Positions 8,288 through 17,002 of a DNA stretch of 64,000 bases are shown in pieces. This stretch comes from JBCCMQ01 sp039026235. Its GTDB lineage: Bacteria; Pseudomonadota; Alphaproteobacteria; Rhodobacterales; Rhodobacteraceae. The first letter of the stretch is position 1. The number at the start of each line of letters is the position of its first letter. The DNA is taken from positions 186,001 to 250,000 of the forward strand of contig JBCCMQ010000003.1 in the NCBI GenBank assembly GCA_039026235.1, in the 5' to 3' direction. Both the position numbers and the translations under genes were made by a program. Under the pieces are notes generated by a model. The model was given only the letters and a program-made list of their open reading frames with translations, was not told the DNA's origin and made no database searches.

Positions 8288-8302
8288 ACGAATTTGCTCG
8301 AG

Positions 8303-8335
8303 ACCTCTTCTTTTTGGAGGTTCCTAGCTTCTAGG
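8303..8335. terminator. two small hairpins between ubiA and the OmpA-domain gene
   Basis: ACCTC/GAGGT around a 9-base T-rich loop (8303-8321) and CCTAG-CTT-CTAGG (8323-8335) lie side by side in the 69-base gap after ubiA, both read on the minus strand. They could end ubiA transcription or sit in the leader of the OmpA-domain gene. Stems are only 5 bp, so the call is weak. Confidence 0.25.
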
Positions 8336-8356
8336 CTCTCTGGCGCAAAGGATCAA

Positions 8357-9331
8357 TCAGATCAGGGCGGCGCCGGCAAAAAAGGCCAGTGGCAGCAGCC
8401 CCGCGTCGCGGTTCGAACAGAAGATTTTCAGGCAAAGGTCGCTGTTGTCGGTGTCCAAGCTGCGTAACTGCCATGCCAGGTGCCATCCAAACGCCCAGGG
8501 CGCGCCCAGCGCGAGCGCCAGGGCAATCACATTTTGGGCTGGCGCGAGTGCCGTTATGACCGCTGCCGCCAAAACCAATACCGACGCTGCTAGAAAGGCG
8601 CGCAGCCAAACGGACGTGCGGTCTCCGAAAAGCCGGGCAGTCGATTTCACGCCTATGAGAGCGTCATCTTCCTTGTCCTGGTGGGCATAGATCGTGTCGT
8701 AGAAAAGCGTCCAGGCAATGCCAGCGAGGTATAGTAGGATTGCCGGAGGTTCTACCATGCCGGTTTTGGCAGCCCAGGCCAGTATCGCACCCCAGTTAAA
8801 GGCGAGGCCCAGGAATACCTGCGGCCACCAGGTGAAACGCTTTGCGAACGGGTAGATTAAAACCAATGCCAGGCTGGCGATGCCAAGCCAGATCGCCGTC
8901 GGGTGAAAAGTCAGCAAAATTCCGAACGCGAGAAGCGCCTGGATGCACATCCAAACGGCCGCGTTCCGCACGGTGACCTGCCCTGAAGGGATCGGACGTG
9001 ACCGTGTCCGCTCGACCCGGCCATCGAAGTTACGGTCGGTGATGTCGTTCCAGGTGCAGCCTGCGCCGCGCATCAGCCAGGCGCCGATGGCGCAACCTGA
9101 AAATAGCCATACGTCCGATAATTCAAAGCCGTGGACGGCGGCGGCAAGGCCCAGTGCCCACCAACAGGGTATCAGCAGTAGCCAGGTTCCGATGGGACGG
9201 TCTGCTCGGCTGAGGCGCAGGTACGGTTTGGTCCAATCCGGGGCGTGGCTGTCAACCCAGTTTCCGCGTACTGCGTCCGCGACAGCAGGCGACGTGTCCG
9301 GTGTCTCTGGCGTCCCCGAAGTGCCGGGCAT
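8357..9331 (-). CDS. ubiA: 4-hydroxybenzoate octaprenyltransferase
   Basis: Polytopic inner-membrane prenyltransferase of 324 residues that attaches the polyprenyl tail to 4-hydroxybenzoate in ubiquinone synthesis. Both Asp-rich Mg2+/diphosphate motifs are present: NDITDRNFDGRVERTRSRP at about residues 95-113 and DTIYAHQDKEDD near 213-224. About eight hydrophobic helices are visible. An N-terminal extension rich in Pro, Thr and Ser precedes KPYLRLSRADRPIGTWLL. The start lies only 11 bases from the divergent rsmE start, so promoters must overlap coding sequence, or one start is further in. The polyprenyl synthase for its tail is encoded at 40-41 kb. Confidence 0.93.
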   Translation of the reverse strand: MPGTSGTPETPDTSPAVADAVRGNWVDSHAPDWTKPYLRLSRADRPIGTWLLLIPCWWALGLAAAVHGFELSDVWLFSGCAIGAWLMRGAGCTWNDITDRNFDGRVERTRSRPIPSGQVTVRNAAVWMCIQALLAFGILLTFHPTAIWLGIASLALVLIYPFAKRFTWWPQVFLGLAFNWGAILAWAAKTGMVEPPAILLYLAGIAWTLFYDTIYAHQDKEDDALIGVKSTARLFGDRTSVWLRAFLAASVLVLAAAVITALAPAQNVIALALALGAPWAFGWHLAWQLRSLDTDNSDLCLKIFCSNRDAGLLPLAFFAGAALI

Positions 9332-9342
9332 ATGAAAGGTCC

Positions 9343-10065
9343 ATGGCGGCGAAGATCAGGCTTTATGTAGATCACCCTTTGGCGATGGGGCAACCAGTTC
9401 CGTTGACGCGGGATCAGGCGCATTACCTGTTCGGAGTAATGCGCGCGCAGACCGGGGCAGAGGTTGCGCTGTTTAACGGACAGGACGGTGAATGGACAGC
9501 TGAAGTGGCTGACGTAGGCAAGCGCGGCGGCACGTTGGCTGTGCGTCAGAAGACAGCGCCGCTGCGTCGCCCACCGGACCTCTGGTTGCTATTTGCGCCC
9601 ATTAAGAAGGCGCGCACGGACTTTATCGTGGAAAAGGCCGCCGAGATGGGGGCAGCGCGCATCATTCCGGTGCAAACCGAATTTACCAACGCAGAGCGTG
9701 TGCGCCGCGACCGATTGCAGGCCCATGCGATTGAGGCGGCGGAACAGTGCGGCGGCACCTTCGTTCCCGAGGTGGCCGAGATGCGAAAACTGGCCGATGT
9801 CATCACAAATTGGCCTGTTGAGCGGCACCTGATGTTCTGCGACGAAACACTGGCAGGCCAAGCCGGCGCTTTGGATACGACACAAGGGCGTTCCTGGGCC
9901 ATTCTTGTCGGTCCGGAAGGCGGCTTCAGCGCCCGCGAACGACGGCATCTTCTTACCGTGCCGACCGTGTCACCGGTCGCGCTGGGTCCGCGCATCCTGC
10001 GGGCCGACACTGCCGCAGTTGCCGCCATGGCACTTTGGCAAAAGGCTTTAGGAGATTGGACGTGA
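9343..10065 (+). CDS. rsmE: 16S rRNA (uracil(1498)-N(3))-methyltransferase
   Basis: A 240-residue SPOUT (alpha/beta-knot) methyltransferase that modifies U1498 of 16S rRNA with S-adenosylmethionine. Start ATG at 9343 gives MAAKIRLYVDHPL, matching the usual N-terminal PUA-like domain. The knot motifs are VGPEGGFSARERRHL near residue 189 and LGPRILRADTAAVAA near 214. An Asp sits where many homologues have Glu (RAETA). The following gene begins inside its stop (GTGA overlap) with a GGAG ribosome-binding site inside rsmE, so the two are coupled. Confidence 0.93.
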   Translation: MAAKIRLYVDHPLAMGQPVPLTRDQAHYLFGVMRAQTGAEVALFNGQDGEWTAEVADVGKRGGTLAVRQKTAPLRRPPDLWLLFAPIKKARTDFIVEKAAEMGAARIIPVQTEFTNAERVRRDRLQAHAIEAAEQCGGTFVPEVAEMRKLADVITNWPVERHLMFCDETLAGQAGALDTTQGRSWAILVGPEGGFSARERRHLLTVPTVSPVALGPRILRADTAAVAAMALWQKALGDWT

Positions 10066-10769
10066 CGAAACCGGCCGTACGTCTTCACCTTTATCTTGCA
10101 GCGGGAAGTGACCGTGCCGTTATCCTGCGTCAGGGCCCTGCGCGGCAGGCCCGGATGATCCTTTGGCATCGCGACACCGACAGCTTTGAAGATGGGCAGT
10201 GGTTGAAACAACGCCTTTACAAAGATCGCTGTGCGATATCACCCGATGGCAGGCACTTTTTGTTCTTCGCGCTCAATGGCCATTGGGGCGGTGTGGCCCA
10301 GGGTGCTTACACCGCGATTTCACGACCGCCCTATTTTACCGCCGTTGCACTTTTCCCGCAGGGCAACACATGGGGTGGCGGCGGCTGGTTTGTGGACAAC
10401 AGTCTTTTTGTGGCCGACGGTGCGGCCGATGTCATAGGCGGCGCGAAGGATCTGGTACGTCTTGTCAGGACCGACGTGTCGCCACGCTATCCCTTGGGCC
10501 TGAAACTGGCCGACGGGCGCGCCGCGCCGATCGGCAAGGCCAAGGCCGCCCGAGCCTTCAAGGCACCTGAGCCAGTGCCCGAACTAGAACTGTACGAGAC
10601 ATCCGGTGGCCGGCTTTACCGGCGTGAGGGAGCAGATCTCACGCTGATCCGCGACTTTACCGAAATGGCTTTCGAACCGATCCGCGCACCCTATGACACC
10701 CGGCCGCAAAACGATGCCGACCCGGATAGTGCACCGTCATGGCACCCTTTGGGCAGGGGTAAAGGATGA
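10062..10769 (+). CDS. conserved hypothetical protein coupled to rsmE
   Basis: A 235-residue protein with GTG start at 10062 overlapping the rsmE stop and GGAG at 10051-10054. No signal peptide or membrane helix is apparent, so it is probably cytoplasmic. Segments such as CAISPDGRHFLFFALNGHWG and the Gly/Trp-rich GNTWGGGGWFVDNSLFVADG resemble blades of a beta-propeller, but the repeat count is too low to be sure. I do not recognise a function. The downstream gene is 169 bases away. Confidence 0.75.
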   Translation: MTKPAVRLHLYLAAGSDRAVILRQGPARQARMILWHRDTDSFEDGQWLKQRLYKDRCAISPDGRHFLFFALNGHWGGVAQGAYTAISRPPYFTAVALFPQGNTWGGGGWFVDNSLFVADGAADVIGGAKDLVRLVRTDVSPRYPLGLKLADGRAAPIGKAKAARAFKAPEPVPELELYETSGGRLYRREGADLTLIRDFTEMAFEPIRAPYDTRPQNDADPDSAPSWHPLGRGKG

Positions 10770-10938
10770 CCCTAAAATCAGCCAACGAAGACAATCTCAA
10801 GAACACGGCGTGTGTGGATAGCTTTTTGTCGCTTGAACCTCGACGCTTTGAATTTGGGTCTGCCGAAGTTGCAATTGGCTCTAAAAAAGCCTGTCGTCCG
10901 GTTAAAAATCGCGTGTTGACCTTCATGAGTTTCTTGCC

Positions 10939-11454
10939 GTGAGTTTTATCCGTCCCGAGGCCCAGCATGTGCTTTGGCGCTGGCGCGAGGTTCTGATCGG
11001 TATCGCGCTGACCATTGCCGGGCTTTGGCTCGGCTGGAAGGGGATCGGCGCGCAGGCCCTCATTGGCACCCTGATGATGGTAGGCGGTGTGGCCTTTAGT
11101 TTCGCAGGCTGGCAGCGCGTGCGCTTTCGCACCGGTCGCGATGGAGAGGGTATGGTGCAGGTGACCGAAGGTCGGGTCACTTATTTTGCGCCCTTTCTCG
11201 GTGGCAGCATCGACGCCGGTGACATGAACGCGCTGACCCTGCAGCAAGGCCCACGCCCTTTGTGGCTTTTGTCGGCCCCTGGGCGGGAAGACCTGATCAT
11301 TCCCACCAACGCGGCCGGCGCCGAAGCGCTGTTCGATTTTTTCACGGCGTTGCCTGGTTTCGACGCCGAAGCGATGCTTGCAGCTCTGAACGCGCCGGGC
11401 CGTGAGGCTATTGTCCTTTGGCAACGTGGGCACGTCCGTATCTCTGAGTACTGA
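10939..11454 (+). CDS. conserved membrane protein, function unknown
   Basis: A 171-residue protein with GTG start. Two transmembrane helices lie at about residues 17-34 (EVLIGIALTIAGLWLGW) and 37-55 (ALIGTLMMVGGVAFSFAGW), with a short loop. After that comes a soluble domain of about 110 residues beginning RVRFRTGRDGEGMVQVTEG, likely cytoplasmic and beta-rich. The family is unknown to me. It is separated by 169 bases on each side and so may be transcribed alone. The upstream gap holds the DnaA-box-like TGTGGATAG (10813-10821) and otherwise nothing I can name. Confidence 0.7.
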   Translation: MSFIRPEAQHVLWRWREVLIGIALTIAGLWLGWKGIGAQALIGTLMMVGGVAFSFAGWQRVRFRTGRDGEGMVQVTEGRVTYFAPFLGGSIDAGDMNALTLQQGPRPLWLLSAPGREDLIIPTNAAGAEALFDFFTALPGFDAEAMLAALNAPGREAIVLWQRGHVRISEY

Positions 11455-11552
11455 AAAGACATGTGCAAAGATGTGATTTCTTTGCCCACACCGGATCGCC
11501 ACGAAGGAAATTGCGGTCTCAAAACACCCTTGATCGCCCGGACGCCGACGCA

Positions 11553-11581
11553 TTGACTTACCTGGAAATTCGGACCAGTTA
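11553..11581 (+). promoter_or_regulatory. possible promoter for gshA
   Basis: TTGACT at 11553-11558, a 17-base spacer and CAGTTA at 11576-11581. The upstream hexamer is good, the downstream one poor. It is 41 bases before the gshA ATG in a gap of 168 bases. Confidence 0.25.
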
Positions 11582-11622
11582 ACCGGTTCAGACGACCCGC
11601 CCAGCCCAAGGAGCGCCCGGCC

Positions 11623-12993
11623 ATGTCCATCCCCCAATCTGGCGGCGGACCGATTGAAGACTATGCGCAATTGGCCGAATACTTGTCGTCTGGTTGTAAG
11701 CCGAAAAGCGCCTGGCGCATCGGCACGGAACACGAAAAGTTCGGCTACTGCAAGGACAGCCTAAGGCCGCTTTCCTATGATGGCGCCCGGTCCGTCAGGG
11801 CTGTTCTGGAAGGCCTGCGCGACCGCTATGCTTGGTCGCCGCTTTTTGAGGCCGGGAACATCATCGGTCTGGAAAAGGATGGCGCCAACATCAGCCTTGA
11901 GCCCGGTGGCCAACTGGAGCTTTCCGGCGCTCCTTTGGAGACCATCCACCAGACCTGCGATGAGGTGAATGATCACCTGGCCGAAGTGAAAAGCGTGGCT
12001 GACGAAATTGGCGTCGGGTTTATCGGACTGGGGGCCGCGCCCGAGTGGCGCCACGAGGACATGCCGCGCATGCCCAAGGGGCGTTATAAGCTGATGACGG
12101 ACTATATGGGCCGTGTTGGTACCCATGGCACGCAGATGATGTACCGAACCTGCACGGTCCAAGTGAATCTGGATTTCGCGTCCGAGGCGGACATGGTGCA
12201 AAAACTGCGGGTTGCGTTGGCACTGCAGCCGGTGGCTACGGCCCTTTTTGCCAATTCACCCTTCTTTGAAGGCAAGACCAACGGCCACAAAAGCTGGCGA
12301 TCGCGCATCTGGCGCGGGTTGGACAATGCACGCACCGGAACATTGCCATTTGTGTTCGAGCCCGGATTTGGCTTTGAGGCATGGGTGGACTATGCCCTTG
12401 ATGTGCCGATGTACTTTGTCTACCGCGACGGGCAGTACCTGGATGCGCTGGGCCAGTCGTTTCGCGATTTTCTGGAAGGAAAGCTTCCCGCCCTGCCGGG
12501 CGAGCGGCCACTTCTGTCGGATTGGGCCGATCATCTGACCACCATTTTCCCCGAGGCCCGCATCAAGAAGTTCATTGAGATGCGGGGCGCCGATGGTGGG
12601 CCATGGCGTCGGCTTTGCGCCTTGCCTGCGCTTTGGGTTGGTTTGCTCTATGATCAGGTCGCGCTTGATGCCGCCTGGGACATCTGCAAAGGCTGGGACG
12701 CGGAAACGCGTGAAGCCCTTAGGGTTTCGGCGTCTGTCGATGGCCTGCAAGCGCATGTGGGTGAGATCAAAATGCACGGTCTTGCCCGCGAAGTTGTGGC
12801 GATCGCCGAGAACGGCCTTCGCGCGCGGGCGCAAGCCGGTTCGGGCGGGTTGGTGCCGGACGAAACCCACTTTCTGAACGCTCTCAAGGACAGTCTGGAT
12901 ACCGGGCGCTGCCCCGCCGACGAACTTCTGATCGAATATGAAAATGAATGGGACCGGGATCTGACCAGGATCTATCCTGCCTACAGCTACTAG
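11623..12993 (+). CDS. gshA: glutamate--cysteine ligase, plant/alphaproteobacterial type
   Basis: ATP-dependent cytoplasmic enzyme joining glutamate and cysteine, the first step of glutathione synthesis. It is 456 residues, the usual length of the alphaproteobacterial/plant class rather than the 518-residue E. coli class. The family motif IGTEHEKFGY is at residues 33-42. Further conserved stretches are ISLEPGGQLELSGAP (Glu/Mg binding) near 90 and GTHGTQMMYRTCTVQVNLDF near 166-185. An AAGGAG ribosome-binding site precedes the ATG. Plant members are controlled by a redox disulfide; whether this one is cannot be judged here. Confidence 0.94.
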   Translation: MSIPQSGGGPIEDYAQLAEYLSSGCKPKSAWRIGTEHEKFGYCKDSLRPLSYDGARSVRAVLEGLRDRYAWSPLFEAGNIIGLEKDGANISLEPGGQLELSGAPLETIHQTCDEVNDHLAEVKSVADEIGVGFIGLGAAPEWRHEDMPRMPKGRYKLMTDYMGRVGTHGTQMMYRTCTVQVNLDFASEADMVQKLRVALALQPVATALFANSPFFEGKTNGHKSWRSRIWRGLDNARTGTLPFVFEPGFGFEAWVDYALDVPMYFVYRDGQYLDALGQSFRDFLEGKLPALPGERPLLSDWADHLTTIFPEARIKKFIEMRGADGGPWRRLCALPALWVGLLYDQVALDAAWDICKGWDAETREALRVSASVDGLQAHVGEIKMHGLAREVVAIAENGLRARAQAGSGGLVPDETHFLNALKDSLDTGRCPADELLIEYENEWDRDLTRIYPAYSY

Positions 12994-13067
12994 GTGAATT
13001 GATCTCAAGCGACTCAAAGGCCGTTCACAAAATTGGGCCAGCCGCGCCACCGGTGCTGTTCAAGAAT

Positions 13068-13334
13068 TCAATCGGCAACGACCTCTTCCATGAACTCGAC
13101 GACCGTTTCGACGGACATCTCGCAGGGTTTCAAAAGCGCTTCCCCGCCGTGAAGGCGATAAAGGTTGAAGCTGACGTAGCGCTGTCCGCCCAGCTCTTCG
13201 GCTTCCAGCTTTTGGCTGCGTCCGCCGGCCATGACTGTTTTGGTTATTCGCCAACGGGCGCCGAAGGCTGTGGCCCCGTAGCCACCCGTCGGTAGACGGT
13301 CAAACTTCTCTAGGAACTCCGGTGCCGGTGTCAT
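13068..13334 (-). CDS. small conserved protein downstream of plsY, function unknown
   Basis: An 88-residue protein whose start overlaps the plsY stop by four bases (ATGA), so it is the last gene of the pyrB-plsY transcript. It has no membrane helix or signal peptide. A conserved-looking core LPTGGYGATAFGARWRITKT is followed by YVSFNLYRLHGGEALLKPCEMS, with an acidic helix at the end (VVEFMEEVVAD). The fold looks like a small beta-rich domain. I do not recognise it. Coupling to plsY is the only functional hint. Confidence 0.7.
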   Translation of the reverse strand: MTPAPEFLEKFDRLPTGGYGATAFGARWRITKTVMAGGRSQKLEAEELGGQRYVSFNLYRLHGGEALLKPCEMSVETVVEFMEEVVAD

Positions 13335-13942
13335 GCGCGCCTGCCGCCAATCTTAGTCTCTGTCCCGCTGCGCAGGCGTGCGATGTTGTCGCTGTGCTTC
13401 AGCCAAACGAAGATCGCCATAATGAGGGTCGGCAGAAATTGATCTGCGAAACCCACCATAAGCGCCGCGACCGGTGTTGTGGCGGCGGCGATGAGTGCTG
13501 ACAGCGATGAATACCGGCTGATAAAAGCGACGGCCAACCAGACCCCGCAGGCGATCAGTCCCAGCGGCCACGCAAGAGCCAGAACAGTTCCAAGAAACGT
13601 GGCCACGCCCTTACCGCCGCGAAAGCCCAGCCAAACGGGGAAAAGATGCCCCAGGAAAGCTGCAAGCCCGGCAATTTGTGCCGCATCTTCGCCAGCCAGG
13701 CCGCGGGCGATCACAACAGCGATGCCGCCTTTGCCGGCGTCGAGAACAAGGGTCAGAAAAGCAGCTGGCTTGTTGCCGGTGCGCAGCACGTTCGTGGCCC
13801 CGATATTTCCCGACCCTATCTGGCGAAGATCGCCCAAGCCGAATACCCGCGCCATGACCAAGCCGAATGGAACTGATCCCAATAGATAGGCGAGTATAGA
13901 AAACAGTGCCAAAGTGCCTGCGCCGCTCGTTAGCTCAGCCAT
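13331..13942 (-). CDS. plsY: acyl-phosphate glycerol-3-phosphate acyltransferase PlsY
   Basis: Inner-membrane enzyme of 203 residues that transfers an acyl group from acyl-phosphate to glycerol-3-phosphate, starting phospholipid synthesis. The three conserved cytoplasmic loop motifs are present: GSGNIGATNVLR near residues 42-53, LDAGKGGIAVV near 67-77, and the GFRGGKGVATFLGT phosphate/acyl loop near 105-118. About five to seven hydrophobic helices are visible. It sits between the dihydroorotase-like gene and an 88-residue unknown on the same strand. It is coupled to the latter by a four-base overlap. Confidence 0.95.
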   Translation of the reverse strand: MAELTSGAGTLALFSILAYLLGSVPFGLVMARVFGLGDLRQIGSGNIGATNVLRTGNKPAAFLTLVLDAGKGGIAVVIARGLAGEDAAQIAGLAAFLGHLFPVWLGFRGGKGVATFLGTVLALAWPLGLIACGVWLAVAFISRYSSLSALIAAATTPVAALMVGFADQFLPTLIMAIFVWLKHSDNIARLRSGTETKIGGRRA

Positions 13943-14111
13943 GGACTACCGGGCTCCTGTTTTCGGTTTGTATTGGTCGATGGGTGTCATCACCTTAGAT
14001 TTTTCTCTGGCATGCCGCAAAACCAGCGTGCAAGGCGGTAAGTGATGGCGGGCATCCAACCGCTGTGATTTGGCGGCTTGCGCGGATGACGTTGTTCCCC
14101 CGCGCTGCGCG

Positions 14112-15395
14112 TCATTCCTTGTGAAATACTTCGGTGCCACCGACCCAAGTTCGCAGGACTTGACCCTGCAGCCGCGCGCCATCAAAAGGCGTATTTTTCG
14201 AGTTCGACTTGAGTTTCCAGCGGTCGAGGACAAAGGGTGCGTCCGGGTCAAAGAGCACAAGGTCAGCCGGCGCGCCGATGGCAAGACGGCCCGATGGCAG
14301 TTCGAGGCGCCGGGCGGGGCCCAGCGAAAGTGCCCGGAACAGGCACAAAAGATCCAGATGGCCAGCATGGTAGAGCCGCAGTGCCGCCGGCAAAAGCGTC
14401 TCAAGCCCGACGGCACCGCTCGCCGCAACCTCAAACGGCAGCCGCTTTGATTCCTCGTCTTGGGGCGTGTGCATGGAACAGATCACATCGATAAGACCGC
14501 TGCCGACAGCCTCAACAACGGCCAGTCGATCCTCTTCTGACCGAAGCGGCGGCTTCACCTTGAAGAAGGTCCGATAATCGCCAACGTCGAATTCGTTCAA
14601 AGTGAGGTGATGGATCGACACGCCAGCGGTGACATCGAGTGATTTTTCCTTTGCGCGCGCCAAGCGGGTCAGAGCCCGCGCGGTTGTAATCTGGTCGGCG
14701 TGCCAGGCGACCCCGGTCATCTCGGCAAGCGCAAGATCACGGTCCAGTCCCATCCGTTCGGCCATGGGGCTGACCGCTGGTAGCCCCTTCAGGCTGGCGA
14801 ACTTTCCACTGGTGGCCACCGCATCCTTTGACAAGGTGGGCTCTTGCGGGTGACCCATGACAAGCGCACCGATCGAGGCGGCATAGGCCATTGCGCGGGA
14901 CAGAACCTTGGTGTCCTCGACAACTCGGTCACAGTCCGAAAACGCCACGGCGCCGCCGTCCTTCAGAAATCCCACTTCGACCATTTCCTTACCATCACGA
15001 CCCTTTGTAAGGGCCGCCATGGGCAGGACATTGACATCGCTTGCCTCTCGGCCACGGCGCAGGACGAACTCAAGTGTCTCGGGCGTATCGATCGCGACCA
15101 AAGTGTCCGGGCGGGTGACTATTGTGGTGACACCGCCTGCAGCGGCGGCGGCACCGGCCGATCCAAAACTTTCCTTGTGACGCTCTCCTGGTTCCGAGAC
15201 TTTGACACCAAGGTCTATAATGCCCGGCGCCAGGCACTTGCCAGCCGCGTCGATCTTCTCGGCGCTTTCGATTTCCTCTGGGGTGGTGCCCTTCCAGACG
15301 GCAGAGATCGCCCCGTCGTACATCAGCAGTGCGCCGTTGCCATCGTAGCCCGTGTCGGGGTCAATGAGCCGTGCGTTTTGAATAAGGGTCTTCAT
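14112..15395 (-). CDS. dihydroorotase-like protein, predicted non-catalytic (PyrC' type)
   Basis: A 427-residue amidohydrolase-fold protein clearly related to class I dihydroorotase, but with the active site altered. The metal motif DxHxH before REPG reads D61-L-G63-V-K65-V-S-E-P-G, so both His are lost. The Asn of the usual MPNT is D97 (RPDT). The catalytic Asp of DHAPH is M308, with Q312 in place of the last His. H182 and H262-H263 (SIHHLTLNE) and the KVKPPLRSEEDR stretch remain. In pseudomonads such an inactive PyrC' holds aspartate transcarbamoylase together, and here it lies in the pyrB operon, so a scaffolding role is likely. An active dihydroorotase should be elsewhere in the genome. 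Confidence 0.85.
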   Translation of the reverse strand: MKTLIQNARLIDPDTGYDGNGALLMYDGAISAVWKGTTPEEIESAEKIDAAGKCLAPGIIDLGVKVSEPGERHKESFGSAGAAAAAGGVTTIVTRPDTLVAIDTPETLEFVLRRGREASDVNVLPMAALTKGRDGKEMVEVGFLKDGGAVAFSDCDRVVEDTKVLSRAMAYAASIGALVMGHPQEPTLSKDAVATSGKFASLKGLPAVSPMAERMGLDRDLALAEMTGVAWHADQITTARALTRLARAKEKSLDVTAGVSIHHLTLNEFDVGDYRTFFKVKPPLRSEEDRLAVVEAVGSGLIDVICSMHTPQDEESKRLPFEVAASGAVGLETLLPAALRLYHAGHLDLLCLFRALSLGPARRLELPSGRLAIGAPADLVLFDPDAPFVLDRWKLKSNSKNTPFDGARLQGQVLRTWVGGTEVFHKE

Positions 15396-15437
15396 GCGAT
15401 CTTTCTCATGGCTTTACCCAAAGCGGGCCGCCCCGCG

Positions 15438-15965
15438 TCAACTGGTGGCTCTGAAAAGTAAAAGCATCAGAGCGATGATGCCGAGGGTCACGAGAAGAAC
15501 GGCAACCAACATTAGGGATCGTCTGGGTGCCTGAACTCTGCCGTGGGGCGCCGCCGCAACTACGCCGGTGGCTGCCTCGGATCGTGGCGCATCCGCTGTC
15601 GTCGCAATGCGGTGTTCACCAAAGCTGCCCTCAAAGTGCAATGCGGCGGGCGCCGGAATAGAGTAGCCGGCGCCGTGGAACGCCTCGGACAGGATAATCG
15701 CCACATGGCCGGACAGGTTGTCTAGTCGGTCTTTGTGCTGTGCAAGGTCCGATGCGCGCGCGTGCAGCCCTTCGGTCATGAACCCGGTGAGCCCGATCCC
15801 TTTTAGCGCCGCCATATCCGCCACAAAGACATATTTTTCGTCGACGGCGCCGTTGAAGGTCATCGCCACATCCTGTTCGGTTGGCTCTTCTCCGAATGCG
15901 TCTGGGTCGAGCGCAAAGGCGTGAAGCCGCCCCTGTTCGCCGCTTTCCACGCGGAAACCGCTCAA
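15438..15965 (-). CDS. C-terminally membrane-anchored protein between pyrB and pyrC', function unknown
   Basis: A 175-residue protein whose ATG overlaps the pyrB stop (ATGA), so it is translated with pyrB. It lacks a signal peptide. The first 110 or so residues are a soluble, acidic domain (MTFNGAVDEKYVFVADMAAL and an LHARASDLAQHKDRLDNLSG helix). An Ala/Pro/Arg-rich linker leads to a single C-terminal helix (SLMLVAVLLVTLGIIALMLLLF) preceded by QAPRRS. That pattern predicts a tail anchor with the domain in the cytoplasm. I do not know the family. Its position between two transcarbamoylase-complex genes suggests it may tether or modulate that complex; this is inference. Confidence 0.75.
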   Translation of the reverse strand: MSGFRVESGEQGRLHAFALDPDAFGEEPTEQDVAMTFNGAVDEKYVFVADMAALKGIGLTGFMTEGLHARASDLAQHKDRLDNLSGHVAIILSEAFHGAGYSIPAPAALHFEGSFGEHRIATTADAPRSEAATGVVAAAPHGRVQAPRRSLMLVAVLLVTLGIIALMLLLFRATS

Positions 15966-16912
15966 ACCAACGCCTCGGCCGGTTTGCGACGCAGGTTTCG
16001 CGCCAGCAGATCCATGGCGGCCATGCGCACCGCGACACCCATTTCGACCTGCTCTTGAATAAACGAGCGGCGGATGTCGTCAGCGATCTCACCATCGATT
16101 TCCACACCACGGTTCATCGGGCCCGGGTGCATGACAATGGCATCAGACTTGGCGAGCGCCAGCTTCGCAGCATCAAGTCCGAAACGATGATAGTATTCCC
16201 GCTCGCTTGGAATAAAACCGCCGTCCATGCGCTCACGTTGAAGGCGCAACATCATTACGACATCGGCATCGGCCAGTCCTTCGGTCATGTCGTCGTAGAC
16301 CTCGACACCAAAATCGCCAATGCCCTTGGGCATGAGCGTTGGCGGGCCCACCACCCGCACCCGGTTCTCCATCTTGCCCAAAAGCAAAATGTTCGAACGC
16401 GCCACGCGGCTGTGAGCTATGTCCCCGCAGATGGCAATCGTCAGACGGTGCAACCGGCCCTTGGCGCGACGTATGGTCAGCGCATCCAGCAAGGCCTGCG
16501 TGGGATGTTCATGCCGCCCGTCGCCCGCATTTAACACGGCGCAATTCACCTTCTCGGCCAGAAGGTTGACCGCGCCGGAATTGGGGTGACGCACAACCAG
16601 CAGATCAGGGTGCATCGCATTCAGCGTCAGCGCAGTGTCGATAAGTGTCTCGCCCTTATTGATCGAGCTTGCCTTCATCGACATGTTCATCACGTCGGCG
16701 CCAAGGCGTTTGCCCGCAAGCTCAAAGCTGGCCTGCGTGCGTGTCGAATCTTCAAAGAACATGTTGATCTGAGTCAGACCGGCCAGTGCATCGGCATGTT
16801 TGACGGTTTTCCGGTTCAGCTCCACGTAACTGTCGCTGAGGTCCAACAGCGCCGTGATCTCATCCTGCGCAAGCGGCTCGATCCCCAGCAGATGTCTGGC
16901 GCGGAGTGTCAT
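15962..16912 (-). CDS. pyrB: aspartate carbamoyltransferase catalytic subunit
   Basis: Cytoplasmic enzyme of 316 residues that joins carbamoyl phosphate and aspartate in pyrimidine synthesis. The start at 16912 (MTLRARHLLGIE) was chosen over an in-frame ATG 48 bases upstream because the extra 16 residues have no family counterpart and AAGGAA lies before it. The carbamoyl-phosphate loop FEDSTRTQASFELAGKRLG is at about residues 54-72. DGRHEHPTQALLDALTI near 130 and MHPGPMNRGVEID near 270 are also intact. No pyrI regulatory gene is present; instead an unknown membrane protein and a non-catalytic PyrC follow in the operon. Confidence 0.95.
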   Translation of the reverse strand: MTLRARHLLGIEPLAQDEITALLDLSDSYVELNRKTVKHADALAGLTQINMFFEDSTRTQASFELAGKRLGADVMNMSMKASSINKGETLIDTALTLNAMHPDLLVVRHPNSGAVNLLAEKVNCAVLNAGDGRHEHPTQALLDALTIRRAKGRLHRLTIAICGDIAHSRVARSNILLLGKMENRVRVVGPPTLMPKGIGDFGVEVYDDMTEGLADADVVMMLRLQRERMDGGFIPSEREYYHRFGLDAAKLALAKSDAIVMHPGPMNRGVEIDGEIADDIRRSFIQEQVEMGVAVRMAAMDLLARNLRRKPAEALV

Positions 16913-17002
16913 GACCCATTCCTTCGAGCGCCTTATAGGAATGGCCCCGCCCGGTCGCAAGACGGCATTGTCTGTGGTTCATGCGCGCCCTAGTCTTTGT
17001 TG

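Noticed and set aside
10657..11733. A 358-codon minus-strand frame across the 171-residue membrane protein
   Set aside because: It lies opposite a better supported gene with transmembrane helices, has no family features and its composition is that of an antisense shadow.
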